Below, piece by piece: positions 22,101 through 34,738 of a DNA stretch of 64,000 bases. Within the stretch, counting starts at the first letter, position 1. Each line of letters begins with the position of its first letter. Made by a program: the position numbers and the translations under genes. The stretch is from Scortum barcoo. Its lineage: Eukaryota; Chordata; Actinopteri; Centrarchiformes; Terapontidae. The stretch is taken from contig CM041540.1 of assembly GCA_023238725.1 (NCBI GenBank), forward strand, positions 390,001 to 454,000, in the 5' to 3' direction. Under the pieces are notes generated by a model. It did not search any database, had not been told where the DNA came from, and worked only from the letters and a program-made list of their open reading frames with translations.

Positions 22101-23789
22101 TCGATCGTCTCCTGACTGAACAGGTGAGACACGAAGGGTTAATGAGCAGCTTCATCATCAGAAACACGTCCACGTCCTGTTGAAATCAACATTTCTTATC
22201 GTTTGAGGCTCTGATGGTTTCTAACATCCAGCTCGTCACTAAGAAACATCAGCAACATGTGAAGAAGTCAAAACTGTCAAAGTAAAAATATCAAATCAGA
22301 CTTTATCCAAACTTTGCCTGCTGAGGTCTGTGCTGCAGCTGCAGAGTCTTAATGTGTCCTGCAGCAGATACAGAGCCAATAATCTGTGGATCTGTGCGAT
22401 CGGACTCACTCCACTGCAGTGTCGGCTGATAAGAGGAAGTGAGAGGAAATGAGCTGCAGTCCGACATGTTTCACAGCTGATGGTATCTGGCTGGGCTGGC
22501 CTCGGATCAGCTCAAACAGCGGTACGACGAGTCAACACTTCCTGTCACGGCGTTCAGGTCGAGTTCACCGTCAGACACTCAGCTCAGCAGCAGGTCAAAG
22601 ATTTTACTGAGATTAAGAGTAGAGAAGAAATGAAGAAATGTGGAACACACACACACACACACACACTCGTGTTTCTAAAGTCTGCAGTGACGCTCGTCCT
22701 CGTTCACATAAATGTCGATTCAAACACTCACATTTGATTTCAAACATTTCAGATTCACATTTGTGAAGATTTTACTTTGAAAAACAGACTGAAGATCAGC
22801 AGGAAAACACACAGATTGGTGTGTGTGTGTGTGGTTTGTGTGCATTTGTGCGTTCGTGTGTGTTGTTCGATAATAAACGGGACGTCCTCTCGTCTCTCGG
22901 GGACAATACTGATTATCACCATCTGTCAGCTACAACAAAGGATTGTGGGAACACAGGAGGAGACGTGGGCAATGGAGACACATACACACACACACATCCT
23001 GCTACTGTGTGTGTGTGTGTGAGATGAACAGGATCAGACTGTAAATACGTTGTTTTGTTTTTCTTGTGACGGGTGGAGGCGACGCTCCTTCTTCTTCTCC
23101 TCCTCTATATTTAGCGTGTAGCTGCTCTGCTCGACATTAATTAAGCTGCTGGAGTCGCCTTCACACCTCTGACGAGGGTTTTTGTGTGAAGACGAGCGAG
23201 TGGGACGAGCTCAGAGGGTTTCACTTTGTTTCTTTCACAGATTCATGACTCATTTTGTTTCTGTGCTCAGGAGGAGAAAACTCGTATCTGCGGCCGCTTC
23301 GCTTCAAATTAAAGACACAAAAAGATTTTCTGCGTCTTCAAACGTTCAGAGAGACCATTGTTTCTTTCATCCAAACAAAACGACTGCGATGTTTCGAGCT
23401 GTTCACTTAAACTTTGATTTAAATGGATAAGGGAGAAGTTTGTCAGACAAACAGCTGCTCAACACATCATCTTGAATTTTAATGTTTTTGATTCATATTT
23501 CACATTTTCTTTTATTCAAAATCTGAAACTAAAACTGAGCAACTCTGAAGAAATGAGTGTTTGTGGGTGTGAACTTCTTCTCCTGTCTGCTGGTGGCTCA
23601 TTGTCTTTAACTTGTCCTCTCCAACATGATCTGCTCCACATGTGAGGCCGAACATTACATGATGATTCTTCAGGTGTTTCTGCACACTGAAGGACTGACA
23701 TGGTGTGTTTAAAAACACCATTTTTCATCTGCTACACAAAAAGGAAGAAAGGGACAAAGAAATTAAATGATCCAGCAGTGGTAGGACAC
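19141..23789. other. Intergenic, no gene seen
   Basis: AT-rich spacer with small CA/TG tracts at about 22,650-22,668, 22,819-22,834, 22,983-22,997 and 23,007-23,021. The 95-codon frame at 21,482-21,769 is rich in Leu, Lys and Gln but has no recognised domain or homologue. Confidence 0.5.
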
Positions 23790-23927
23790 CCCTCAGCTTA
23801 CACAAATGGTTTAACTTTCTCTGGCGCCGCGCATGAGTGGCAGCCTGTAACAGCAGCTCCTGCTCACCGCTTGAGCTTTCTTTACTTTTTATACTTCTAT
23901 TCTTCTTACTTTTTGTTTCTTTTCACC

Positions 23928-24000
23928 ATGCACACTAGACTGGTAGAGTTTGTACTGGTGGCTCTACTGGTTTTTGCACTTTTTGCTACCGTGTCCGGAG
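23928..24000 (+). other. Signal-peptide-like or retroelement 5' ORF start, cut by the assembly gap
   Basis: An ATG at 23,928 opens a frame reading MHTRLVEFVLVALLVFALFA followed by TVSG, a short basic start and a hydrophobic run ending at the gap edge. It could be a secretory signal or membrane anchor in a first exon, the 5' end of a retroelement, or chance. The GC-rich stretch ahead of it (GGCGCCGCGCATGAGTGGCA, 23,823-23,842) contrasts with its surroundings. No function is assigned. Confidence 0.25.
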
Positions 24001-24500
24001 NNNNNNNNNNNNNNNNNNNNNNNNNNNNNNNNNNNNNNNNNNNNNNNNNNNNNNNNNNNNNNNNNNNNNNNNNNNNNNNNNNNNNNNNNNNNNNNNNNNN
24101 NNNNNNNNNNNNNNNNNNNNNNNNNNNNNNNNNNNNNNNNNNNNNNNNNNNNNNNNNNNNNNNNNNNNNNNNNNNNNNNNNNNNNNNNNNNNNNNNNNNN
24201 NNNNNNNNNNNNNNNNNNNNNNNNNNNNNNNNNNNNNNNNNNNNNNNNNNNNNNNNNNNNNNNNNNNNNNNNNNNNNNNNNNNNNNNNNNNNNNNNNNNN
24301 NNNNNNNNNNNNNNNNNNNNNNNNNNNNNNNNNNNNNNNNNNNNNNNNNNNNNNNNNNNNNNNNNNNNNNNNNNNNNNNNNNNNNNNNNNNNNNNNNNNN
24401 NNNNNNNNNNNNNNNNNNNNNNNNNNNNNNNNNNNNNNNNNNNNNNNNNNNNNNNNNNNNNNNNNNNNNNNNNNNNNNNNNNNNNNNNNNNNNNNNNNNN
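24001..24500. other. Assembly gap (500 N)
   Basis: Exactly 500 undetermined bases, a round figure that suggests a placeholder of unknown true size. Any frame drawn across it is meaningless. Confidence 0.99.
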
Positions 24501-24735
24501 GCAAATTAGACCCTCAACACTTCATCTCTCTCACTCCCATCATCCATTGCTGCCTTCCCCTTTCCATTGTCCTGCAAATCATGTGGTCAGCGAAGGACCG
24601 GAGTATCGATGTGGCTCTTTTTATGTCTCCATTACAGTTTTACTGCCCCAATAAAGGCTTCAAGGTTAGAGGTGGTGACAGGAGCCGAGACCAGAGCTCA
24701 CTTTCACTTTTCAGCTGAACGTCGTACTTTTACCG
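24501..24735 (+). other. Open stretch after the gap, unassigned
   Basis: Reading from base 24,503 stays open for about 72 codons, for example IMWSAKDRSIDVALFMSPLQ, and ends at a TGA near 24,716. An AATAAA lies at 24,650-24,655 inside it. With the pre-gap frame this might be one repeat or transcript split by the gap, but that is speculation. Confidence 0.2.
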
Positions 24736-27157
24736 AGTCCTCGCTCACAGAACGGGATCTTAATGGAGGATAAAGATGGAGGAGATAAGAGATTCCATCA
24801 CTTGCAGTTTAACTGACATGTTAAAACTTTCCATTTACTGATAACGCAGAGTCCCGAATATGATGTTATTTCAGATGTCGACTTTCAGGACGTGTGAAGG
24901 TGTCGCATGCTAATACGCTCCCACAGACGAGGACCTGGATCTGATCTGGATCCTCACTGAGCAGGTTTTACTGATCTGGTTACTATATTTTCATTGTTGG
25001 CTAATCACTGATATTTTCATCACAAAGAAAAAAGTGATTTCTTCTGTAAATGTCAAAAAGTAGAGAAGACTGAGGTGACGTCTTTTTATACAACAGAAGA
25101 CGATCGAGTTATTGATTATCAGAAGAGCTGCTGATGAATTTTCTGTTAATGAATTTAATGAGTGATGGTCGCAGACACAGCAGATGATTGTCCACAAAGC
25201 TTCCTCCATGTTGGACTTGACGGTCAGCAGAGATGATTTCCTGTTAAAGGCTTGTCGGGGTTAAACCCTCGAATCAAAGAGTCACCTCCATCTCTGCACG
25301 TCTCCGGAGCTTTTCAGCCTCTTTTAGCTGCGACTGTGTTTCAGGTTTTGTCCGGTCCCAGCGTGTCCATCCGTCCTCTGATAAACTCAGAGACTCGCTT
25401 GTGGTTTGCCCCTTTAACGAACATTGTTGAAAATGATCCTTTCATTAAAAAGCGAGAGGACGAGAGTTCAGAGTAGATTAGTTTGTGAAGCTCGACTGAA
25501 CCTGAATCCTTCGACATAATTAAGATTAGTTTCACAGAGACAGCAGAAATGGATGCAATTAAAAACCAGTGATGTACAATATTGCGGCCAGAGCCAAACG
25601 GCAATTAGAAAGTAAAAAAAATAAAAAGGAAAGGAAATGAAATTTTGTCTGATTGTGTGCTCGGCTGCAAACGTCTGTCTGTGAGTCTGTTTCCTGTCTG
25701 ACTGCTGGACGACGCCAAGACCAGCTGATTGGACGACTTTCACCTTTGTCTGTGACCGAAGAGCTTTAAAAGGAGCTGAAATATCTGTAAAAGAAGAGGA
25801 GCCATCGTCTTCATCGTCTGAGGCAGACAGTGATGCTCTTGTTGTTTTTGTTGTTGTTGTTGTTGTTTGTGTGAACTCTCATCAGCTGATCTGACCTCTG
25901 AAACAGGCCGCGCCTCCTCTGAGGAAAACAACAACATCTGAAGGTGGACGAGGACGAGACTTTTTGTTTTTTTTAAAGCATTTTCTTTTTTTCAATTTTT
26001 TATTCTAGATTTGTGTTCTGAAAACCAGCAGAGATGATGGATGGATAAACTGCAGGCCAAGTAATCGACAGCGGACTCGTCAGATTGAGTCGCCTGTTAG
26101 AAAAGGTTCAAAGAGAAACAGGATGAAAATGTTCGAGGACGTGTGATCGATGATGAAGAGGAGGAGTGAAGGCGACACAGTTTAAACATGCAGACAGTGA
26201 AGATGTGACTTTTATGGATTAAACTTTATTTAATCATTTATTTTCACCTACGTGTTAGCTGAGAGCGAGTAGAGAAGAAAAGAAGAAGAAGAAGTGAGCT
26301 CTGTATAAACACAAACTCTGGAGATGCTGATGTCTCATCCATCAGCTGCAGGACCGACCGTCATCATCACACAAACACATCATCATCTTCTCCGTCAGAT
26401 TCCATCTAGAAAATGGTGTAATTAAGATGACAAAGGACGGGAAGGTGAAGTCAAACAGATTATCCAACGCTGAGAGCTCGACTGTGATTGGCTCATACAT
26501 CAGCCACTTCCTGTCTGCAGCTGCTGAGAAAAACCTCCATCAGGTCCAAACAAAAACCTCCATCAGGCAGCGGTGATGCTGTGTTAGAAAAAGGTTCAGG
26601 TCAGAGGTGAGGCAATGCATCAAGATAATGAGGGTCCTTACAAGAACACAAGTACCTGTGTGTGTGTGTGTGTGTGTAAACAGGTTTTACATCGACTGAT
26701 TAGACAAACAAAGCAGAACATGAACATAAAGAGTCTGAGTGTTTACTGGAGGCACACACACACACACACACACACACAAAGAAGAAGACAAATGGAAGTC
26801 CTGACGTCCTTCGTCTCTCCTCAGAAATTCATTTGGTTGATTTTAAGGTTGATTATAAAATGTTTTTTAAATAAAGTTCTGACTCTGTTTTTTAATTTTT
26901 TAAATAAAGTTTGGACTGTTTCCTTCACGCTGCCTCGTCAGAGAGGAAACAGGAAGCAGAATTTATATTTAGCTGATATTTATCTCATTTTGTGTGTTTG
27001 GAGGGAAAATGAAGCGACAGCAGGACTCATCCGTCAGCTTGTCTGTGACCTCCAGACAGACTGACACTTGCTCAGGCGGCAGGACAACTTCAGCTGAGAC
27101 GAGTGAAAGGTCATCACTTTCCTCTCCATCATCCTGAACCAACACCATCAGTCAGAG
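24736..27157. other. Intergenic with small repeats, no gene seen
   Basis: A (TTG)n tract lies at about 25,843-25,869, (TG)10 at 26,657-26,677 and (AC)13 at 26,753-26,778. The 149-codon frame at 26,615-27,064 spans both dinucleotide tracts and has no recognisable domain. Confidence 0.5.
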
Positions 27158-27193
27158 AGGAGGAGAGGAGAGGAGAGGAGAGGAGAGGAGGAG
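27158..27193. repeat. GGAGA purine repeat
   Basis: Five to six GAGAG-type 5 bp units forming an all-purine tract, flanked by more GGA/GAG-rich sequence to about 27,345. Confidence 0.85.
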
Positions 27194-27589
27194 TGAAACT
27201 GAAATCAATACTGTGCAGGTTTCAATTCAATCCAAAACAACACGAATGAATTCTTCCCCATTTCAAGCTCGTATTGCCTCTGTGCTCCTGCAAATCCCCC
27301 GATACACCAACAGGAGGAGGAGGAGAGGAGGAGGAGGAGCTCTCATTCAGAGGAACCTCGATGATCAGCTGATTTTTTCTCTGATTCTCATCAAACTGTT
27401 GAAGCACGGCATTGTGGGATACCACCTGAATCATTATCAGGAACAGGTAAACCACAGGAGGAGTGTCACGGAGGATCAGAGAGCAGGATCCACTTTTATT
27501 TTTATTCTTCAGGATGAATTCAGCTGTCAGCTGTGGAGAACAAAAACCTAAAAATGACCAGCAGGATCCATGAAGGTGGTTTTTAAAAG

Positions 27590-27705
27590 TCTAAATAAAG
27601 ACCAACAAGTCTGGAGTCCAGACCAGCTGGCATCAAATCAAGTCTTAGTCCAGGCCAAGAAGTCTGACAAGTCCAGAATCAAGTCCAACAAATCCTGAGT
27701 CGAGA
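27590..27705. repeat. Degenerate AAGTC/AGTCCAGA repeat
   Basis: Imperfect recurring AAGTC, AGTCCAG and CAAGTC words at 10-20 bp spacing. Similar AAGTC-rich arrays are common in fish genomes. Confidence 0.45.
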
Positions 27706-27897
27706 AATAAACTAGTTTTATTTTCTTTGTGAATCATTCAGGGCTTCGTTTATTAAAGTGTAAATTATTATCTCAGAAAATGCTCATTTTCCTGTGTTAA
27801 AGAGTTAACACAGGAAAAAAAACAACATGAAACTGATAAAACACATCATGTTTACACGAGAAGTCTGAAGGAAGCTTCACATGAAAATACATTAAGA

Positions 27898-28013
27898 TGT
27901 AAACATATAAACATATAAACATGTAAACATATAAACATATAAACATAATATAAACATGTAAACATATAAACATGTGAACATATAAACATAATGTAAACAT
28001 ATAAACATATAAA
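27898..28013. repeat. 9-bp minisatellite (AACATATAA)
   Basis: About 12-13 units of AACATATAA with AACATGTAA variants. The minus-strand frames crossing it (27,797-28,107) translate to repeats of the LYVYMFI kind and are not genes. Confidence 0.9.
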
Positions 28014-29590
28014 GAGGTGCAGTGCAGACATTTGACCTCCTGCCTCGTTTAGTAAATGAAGGACGGAGCTTCTTTAAATGTGGACGAACGGAGCAGAAAA
28101 AAAACACTCATCAGTCTCAATCACAGAGGTCAAAGGTCAGATTCTCTCATTTCTCTCCTTCAGTCCAAAAACAGCTTCTAGTTTCTGTTTCGATCGTTTG
28201 GCTGTTTGCTTCACCGACTTCACAGTTTAAATCTCACTTCAGATTTTATTGTCCATTCGATGAGGACACACAAACACGATCAAACACAAACAGACATTTA
28301 CAGACATCGAATGTGACGGCACCTCACAGGAAACCAGAGTAAAACAAAGAGTGAGTGATGAGAGAGAACAAGAGGAATAAAGACGAAGTGCTGCTGAAGC
28401 AGGAGGCCGTTTCTAACGGACAGTTAAAGAGCTGAGCTCAGATCAGTGAACCTGCTGCTCCTGTTGGATGAAATCTTCAGACTCTTCAGGATGTGCTGAG
28501 AACGATCAGCAGCTTGGACCTGAACTCTCTGAACAAACTCCCCCCTGCAGCTTCAGTTTTTATTCACTTCTTTTGTCCTTCACACCGTGCCCCCCCCAGG
28601 TCTGCTGTTTCCATCACACATCACATCATCAGCTTCACGTCTGCAACCGACGCTTTGGTTGTCCTCACGTTTCAATGAGTGGATGAATATTTATTTCCCC
28701 AGAGAGTTTCTTCTGAACGACGGCCGCTTCAAACACAAATTCACCTGAAAGAAGAAAAATTCTCAAAGAAAACAGAAAAGACTGAAAAAATACAGAAAAG
28801 ACAGAAAGAAAACAGTCCAGAGTTTCAGCAGCACTTATTCTGTGAATTTATTATAATATCTTTTGTTTTGGACCTCGAAGTTCTGTGATTTTTTCGGTGT
28901 CTGGACTTTTGGACTTGAGTTTTGTCGGTTTTCATTTTGGACTTGTTGTTCTTGTTGGAAGAGGACTTTAGAGGTTTAAAACTCCTCCATCTGTGGGCTG
29001 ATGGGAAATGGTGTTTGTGACAGACGCATTAAATAAACAGCAGCATGTGTGTGTTTCTCATAAAGAAACCACGCTGATGTCTGAGTGTGTGAAGTCGTCT
29101 GTTTGGACCCGAGCAGACCTGAACTACAGCTTGTCTCTGTTGGATTATTTATCACTCAGCTGTCCAACACAAGCCAGATTTTCTCCGTCAGAAACTCGAG
29201 AAGCGAACAGACACAGAAAGTCTCTCTGCTGGTCTCTGTGGCGCCACTCTGATAGAAAACGAGCTCATTCACACTGAGTTTTATCTCTCTGAAGCTTTTA
29301 TTACCTCCAACACTGAAACCTGAAAACCTCCCTCTTTTATTCTTTATCAGCCTGCCAACGCTCACATTTTATCTTTAATGCTAAAAATCAGGCTGTGGAG
29401 GAAAGAGATCTTTAATAAAGCAGAAATACTACAGCGGGAAAACACCTTCACATATCAAGATACACTTAAATTAAAGTGCAAAGGTGAAAGAGATGGAGAA
29501 GAGCAGAAACAGAAAGAAGAATAGATCAGACAGAAGAAAAGGTCAGAGAGCTGAAGAGTAAAACTTTCTGGACTTTATGGAGCTGTATAT
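28014..29590. other. Intergenic, no gene seen
   Basis: Several 60-106 codon frames on the plus strand (28,022-28,342; 28,468-28,686; 29,008-29,277) carry no recognisable domain. Confidence 0.5.
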
Positions 29591-29757
29591 GTACTGTGTG
29601 TATACATACATATGTAAACTATGTAAATATGGGTTAGGGTACTGTGTGTACCGTGTGTATATATACATATGTAAACTATATAAATATATGTACCGTGTGT
29701 ATATATACATATGTAAACTATATAAATATATGTACCGTGTGTATATATACATACATA
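29591..29757. repeat. 42-bp tandem repeat
   Basis: Units of 42 bp beginning GTACCGTGTGTATATATACA start at 29,648, 29,690 and 29,732 (last one partial). A diverged unit at 29,591 is separated from the rest by GGGTTAGGGT, a single telomere-like string. There is no spacer variety, so it is not a CRISPR array. The 85-110 codon frames across it are repeat translation. Confidence 0.9.
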
Positions 29758-32529
29758 TCTATTTATACATATATCATGATAATATTATGTTTTTTTTTTC
29801 ATATCATCCCTTTGAATCATGGCTGCAGCTTTATTCTCATTATACTTTTACTACAGACTGTGACTGTATCATCACAAAATCTTGTATCTGCGCTCTCATG
29901 ATATCATGACTATTCAGGAAACCCCTGATGCTGCGCTGCATGAATACCATGTTGGTAAAAGCTCTGCAGACTTTCGCTCGTACGTGTTGATCTTGTTTTC
30001 ATGCTTCATCGAGCTTCAGATTTACCATCAGTGTTGTGACAGAGGGCGAGCGAGGTGCATACAGACAGAGAGAGAGCAGATATTTCCCTCTGCTTTATGG
30101 AAACCTGAATCTTTACTGCTTTGTGGTTTTCAGAGCAACACTGCAGCGTTTCCCCTCCAGCAGTCGTGTTGCTGCAGCTCCATGCAGCCGTACGAGGCCG
30201 TGCATGAATGAAATGCCGCGGGCTCTTCATACCACGGCTCTATGTATAGAAACATCTTCTGTTCTTCAGGCCTGCAGGAAACAAACGCTGCATCTTTATT
30301 CTTTGATGTAAATAACAATGCTCTCTGAAGCGTTAACACACGCATTCATCTGAGCTGCAGATCTCCTTCTTTATTTCCTCCTCAGCGTCGGCAGCCAGGG
30401 ACGTTAAAGTGTGTTTAGACGTCTGTGATTCACTATTAATCCACTTATATAATGTTTCTACTCTGATGGAGAGAGCAGAGAGGAGGAGGCGATCTGCTTT
30501 AGCTCACCAGGAGCAATCAATAAGAGACAAAGAGCTGCAAAATCAAACTGCAGCAAACTGAAACTTTGCAATTGCAAAAAAACCCTCTGTTATGAGTAAA
30601 AGTCCTGCATTTGTAATTTTACTTAAATAAAAGGACAAAAGTAAAATTGTCAGTTAAATAGCAAAAACATTTCCCTCTAAAATGTGATGCAGCAGAAGCA
30701 GAAAAATCCATAAAATGGAATTTTTTCCTCAATATCGATTGATCAGTTCAAGCTCATAATTGAATCCAACACAAATATAATCATTTATTGGACCTGCTGA
30801 CTGAAAACCTGCAGCTGCTCGTGGCTCTGCAGTATCTACACCGTTGGTGTAATAAAGTGTTGACGGCTGCAGGTGATGATGGACGATGCAGTTCCTCCTC
30901 CTCCTCAGCACTGATCAGGTTTCTGTCTGACAGTGGGGTCGTGTTGGATCGGTGGATCAGAGGGTGAACGTGGACGTCCAGCGGCTCAGCCGGTGGCCTC
31001 AAACACAGTGAGTCTGTTTGGGCATTCAGCAGAGACGACTTCTTTAAAGAAGCTCTGAGTCCAAATGTGAAACCACCCAAAAAAAAGTCACAACATTCAC
31101 ATTTTATTTGTTCATTTCACACTTGACTTATTTTTCCTGTAATCCTGCATGTTTGCTGGAGAACCAGAATCTTTTTAATTGAATTCATTCAGCGTTTTGT
31201 GAGGAGACCTTTTATCTCCTCATGTGCTCAACATAAAGAGAGCTGCTGTAAATGAGAGAGCGACAAATGAAAAGAAAAGACGAAGAGAACAGACGGTGAA
31301 AATGTCCCAGAGGAAACATACAGCGTTTTCATTCACCTGTTGTCATTTTTAAACTGTGTATAAAAAAATGAAAAGCAGAAAATTTGCTCTTGAAATTCTG
31401 CAAAATTTTTTACAAAGTTGGAAGAGTTGTTGTACTGACAAAAGCAAGAAACGACAACTTGCAACAGAAAGCAGAGACTAAAACATCAAACAGGCTGGAA
31501 CATCTGATCATGGAGGCTTTGACCTTCCACACTTTAACGTGAGAAACTCTCTATCATGTTTGTGACGCTGTTTCTCTGTCTGAGGTGTGACTGGAGCTGT
31601 AATGACGTTTCTGTGACGAGAACACGACTGAGACACGTCATCGATCATCTATCATCTATCACCGATCATCGATCATCACCAATCTGCACGTTCAGTTAGC
31701 GCCTACATCACTTCAGCTGGAAGGTCAAAGGTCATCACATCAGTCTGTTCTAACTGTTGGGACTGATGGGACAAAATTATGAAAGGAGGAGGTGCTGAAG
31801 ATGTGATTTCCTGTAACGTCCTGTCGGGGGGTGAAATGTGTCCCAGGCGGATCCTGATGCATCTTCACGTGTTTGTTTACATTTTCAGTCTAAAACGCCT
31901 AAAACGTCTTTTTACACTTTCTTCCTCTGCAGCAGTTTAATGACACTGGATGGAAAAAGGCTTCAATTCGCATTTTGATTTGATTTGTGGTCCGTTTGGA
32001 CAGAAAGGTGACTCATGATATCAGACATAAAGTGTATATATGCTGCTCTATATAAAGATATCAGATATAAAGTGTATATATGCAGCTCCAATAGGACTTG
32101 TCTTTTATTCAGGTAAACTATTAAACAAACAAATGATCAAAGGTTGAGCTCCCTGATTGGCTGCGGCTCTGCAGGTGTTGGACTGATGTTTGTTTGATCC
32201 AGCTTGACTGCAGAGCAGCGTGAAGCTCTAACAGTCATTTCATGCATCGACCCCCCTGCAGCCCCCCCCCCCACCCGCAGGAAACCTGGAGCGGGACCAG
32301 AGTCATTTATTACTGCAGGGCTGGCAGGCCAGCGACACCCAGAGAGAAATGGTGATTTTGTGAGTCTGTGGTGAGAAAAATGAATAAATCCTGCGAGCTG
32401 AGGAGCTTCCAGCAGAGCCAACAGCTGAGGAGTGAAAACAGAGAAAAGTCTCCGTCAGCAGCACAGAGAGGAAGATGATGAAGCTTCATCGGATGTTCAT
32501 CTGAGAGAGGACGCTCAATTTATCAGCTC
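29758..32529. other. Intergenic, no gene seen
   Basis: AT-rich spacer with many short unrecognised frames (for example 29,882-30,211 and 30,781-31,080 minus). A small ATC-rich run (CATCGATCATCTATCATC) lies near 31,637-31,680. Confidence 0.5.
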
Positions 32530-32775
32530 TGATAACATGAAACATGACGCAGCATTTAAAACATGATGTAAGGTTAATAACATGACATTTTACAGTATTT
32601 CTAACACTATGCAGCATTAATTACATCAGACAGCACTGAACAACATTAACATTAACAAGATGTTATTGTGTTAGCATTAATGTAATGAAGCAGCGTTAAA
32701 ACATTATATAACATTTATAACATGAATCAGCATTAATGACATGACACAGGATCAACAACATGATGTTCATTAAAA
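32530..32775. repeat. Degenerate AACATGA / GCAGCATTAA repeat
   Basis: The words AACATGA, GCAGCATTAA and TAACATTA recur at irregular 20-40 bp spacing for about 245 bases, as in an old, decayed tandem array. Confidence 0.5.
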
Positions 32776-32980
32776 CACAGGTAACACTCATTTCATATTT
32801 AAATGTGACACTCCATCTGTCAGCTGTTTACTGTAAATATTATAAAGATTATGAATATTATAAATATTATAAATATATGCTTTATAAATATTAATTCTTA
32901 CACGTCTGCAGGACTGATCCTGGATCTGCACATTTATTTCACTCTGATGTCAGAACACAGAGGTCATCAGACTTTCAGCT

Positions 32981-32982
<2 letters not shown>

Positions 32983-33014
<32 letters not shown>

Positions 33015-33058
33015 GCAGTGTTGGCACACACTCACACACACACACACACTCACACACA
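32983..33058. repeat. (AC)n microsatellite cluster
   Basis: (AC)14 at 32,983-33,011 and imperfect CA tracts to 33,058. Frames across it on both strands are repeat-driven. Confidence 0.9.
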
Positions 33059-33559
33059 TTAATCGTGCAGTGAACGAGTGCTGGTGTTTACCTCCTGCAG
33101 CCGTTGGCCATGATGGATTCAGTGCTGATGGGAGAGGAAAGGCTCCAAAATTCATCAGTCAGACACACACACACACACTCTGACCCAGTTAACCTGATCC
33201 AAACTGTAGAAATTTATCAGTTCAGTCTGAAGAAACCAACAGAAACTTCAGATCAAACCGACAGCAGACGTTTCCTGTTTTCATCAGCTGAGTTTAAAGT
33301 TTTTTTGTCTTTTCATTTAAAATGACTACATGTTGTATTTTTCCATTAACCACCTGTTTAAAGCATGAAAGACGACTCACTGCAGCTCCATATCTAACAC
33401 ACGGACTTCAGATTGTTCTTACAACTCAAACAGACAGACTGAAGGACGTCCACTGTTTGTGTGTTTTTATGTTTGTGTGTTTGTCTGTTTGTGTGTTAAA
33501 TAAAAGCTAACAATGATTTGAATAAAGGGTGTCTCTGCTGCGCCTGGTGCTCAGTGTCA

Positions 33560-33586
33560 GTGTGTGTGTGTGTGTGTGTGTGTGTG
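33560..33586. repeat. (TG)13 microsatellite
   Basis: Perfect alternating tract in AT-rich spacer. Confidence 0.95.
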
Positions 33587-34736
33587 ATTTGGTTCATCTT
33601 GTGTGTGAATCAGCTGCTCCGTCCAAACTGCTGACGGAGGTGATCTCCAGCTGATTTATGTGAGGACAAAGTGACAGTCGCTGCTCGTCTGCGCTCGTAT
33701 TTCGAGGCTCCGGTCAAAGAGCTGCTGTCACGGCTGAATATTAAAGAAGCGCCGAGTCTGAGTCGGACGCTGGAAGGTCTTCACGTCTGCAGCTGAACAC
33801 GTGTGATGATAACATGTTGGAGCTTTTTCGTCTGCTTCGTTTTTTGGATGAAAAGTTTAGTCAGCAAAAACCGAACTGACTCTGATTGGACAGAGAGGAC
33901 GAGGGTCCAACATGGAGGCGGTTTATTTCACGATCTTGTTCGCTGGTGGAGCTTGAAGTCCATCCAGACCTCCAGCATGGACGTGGAAATCAGCGAGCAG
34001 GTTGTGTTTGGGTTCTCGCTGGAGGGCGTTGTGACATCATCAGCAGGAGGATCGGCGTTGCTCGTTCTGCTCACTCTCTCTCCACAGGTCTCCTCTTCAG
34101 ATGATAGACTCTGCCCCCCCCCCGTCCTGCTGTGCTGTTTGAAATCTACAATCTGCAGCTTTGTGCTGGAGGGAAGAAGCCGACCGTCTCACCTGAACGC
34201 TGTCACTCATCTTCGGCTCACCTGAGGCTGATAGCGTCTGCTCGGCCACCGCAGGACCTGCAGGAACAGGTGGTGAAGAAAACAAGTCCCGCTGATTCAG
34301 AAACAGACGAACAGAGACAGGCGGAGGACGACAGCGTCCACGCAGCTAAAACACAAAGTTTCCACTGAAAGAGCAAATATAAAACCTAAATCTACAATCA
34401 GCTGAGAACTTCAGACTGTGAATATCAACACCTCACCTACACCAGATCTGTGAAGTTTTTATTATCTAAAGTCTTTATCTTTTAAAGTTTAATCTGACGT
34501 CTCTCCACTTTGTCGTCTTTTCCAAATTAAAAGTGTTCAAACATAAAAAACAAAGGTCCACATGACGTTTCTTCGTGTTTCTTCTCTCTCTTTTGTTCAT
34601 TTTCTGACTTTGTTCTTTCTCCTCTCTTCTTGTCTTCGGCTGTTTTCAGTTTAGTTTTGCACACTTCCTGTTTTATTTTGTAAACCCTGCTCCGCCCTCA
34701 TTAGTCACACCTGTCTCCGCTCACCAGTACTTCATA
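33587..34736. other. Intergenic, no gene seen
   Basis: The 140-codon plus frame at 33,803-34,225 is the longest here. It starts with a hydrophobic stretch (MMITCWSFFVCFVFW) but has no recognised domain, and its base composition matches the flanks. Confidence 0.45.
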
Positions 34737-34738
34737 TA

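Noticed and set aside
23700..24654. Long frames across the N block
   Set aside because: They consist mostly of unknown bases. Only the flanking bases carry information.
27797..28107. Frames reading LYVYMFICLYVYMF
   Set aside because: Translation of a 9-bp minisatellite.
29577..29909. 110-codon frame, and the idea of a CRISPR-like array
   Set aside because: Direct 42-bp tandem repeats with no spacers in a vertebrate genome; the frame is repeat translation.
33803..34225. 140-codon plus frame as a possible novel small membrane protein
   Set aside because: No recognisable domain, no codon bias distinct from the flanks, and only one short hydrophobic stretch. Homology or transcript data would be needed.
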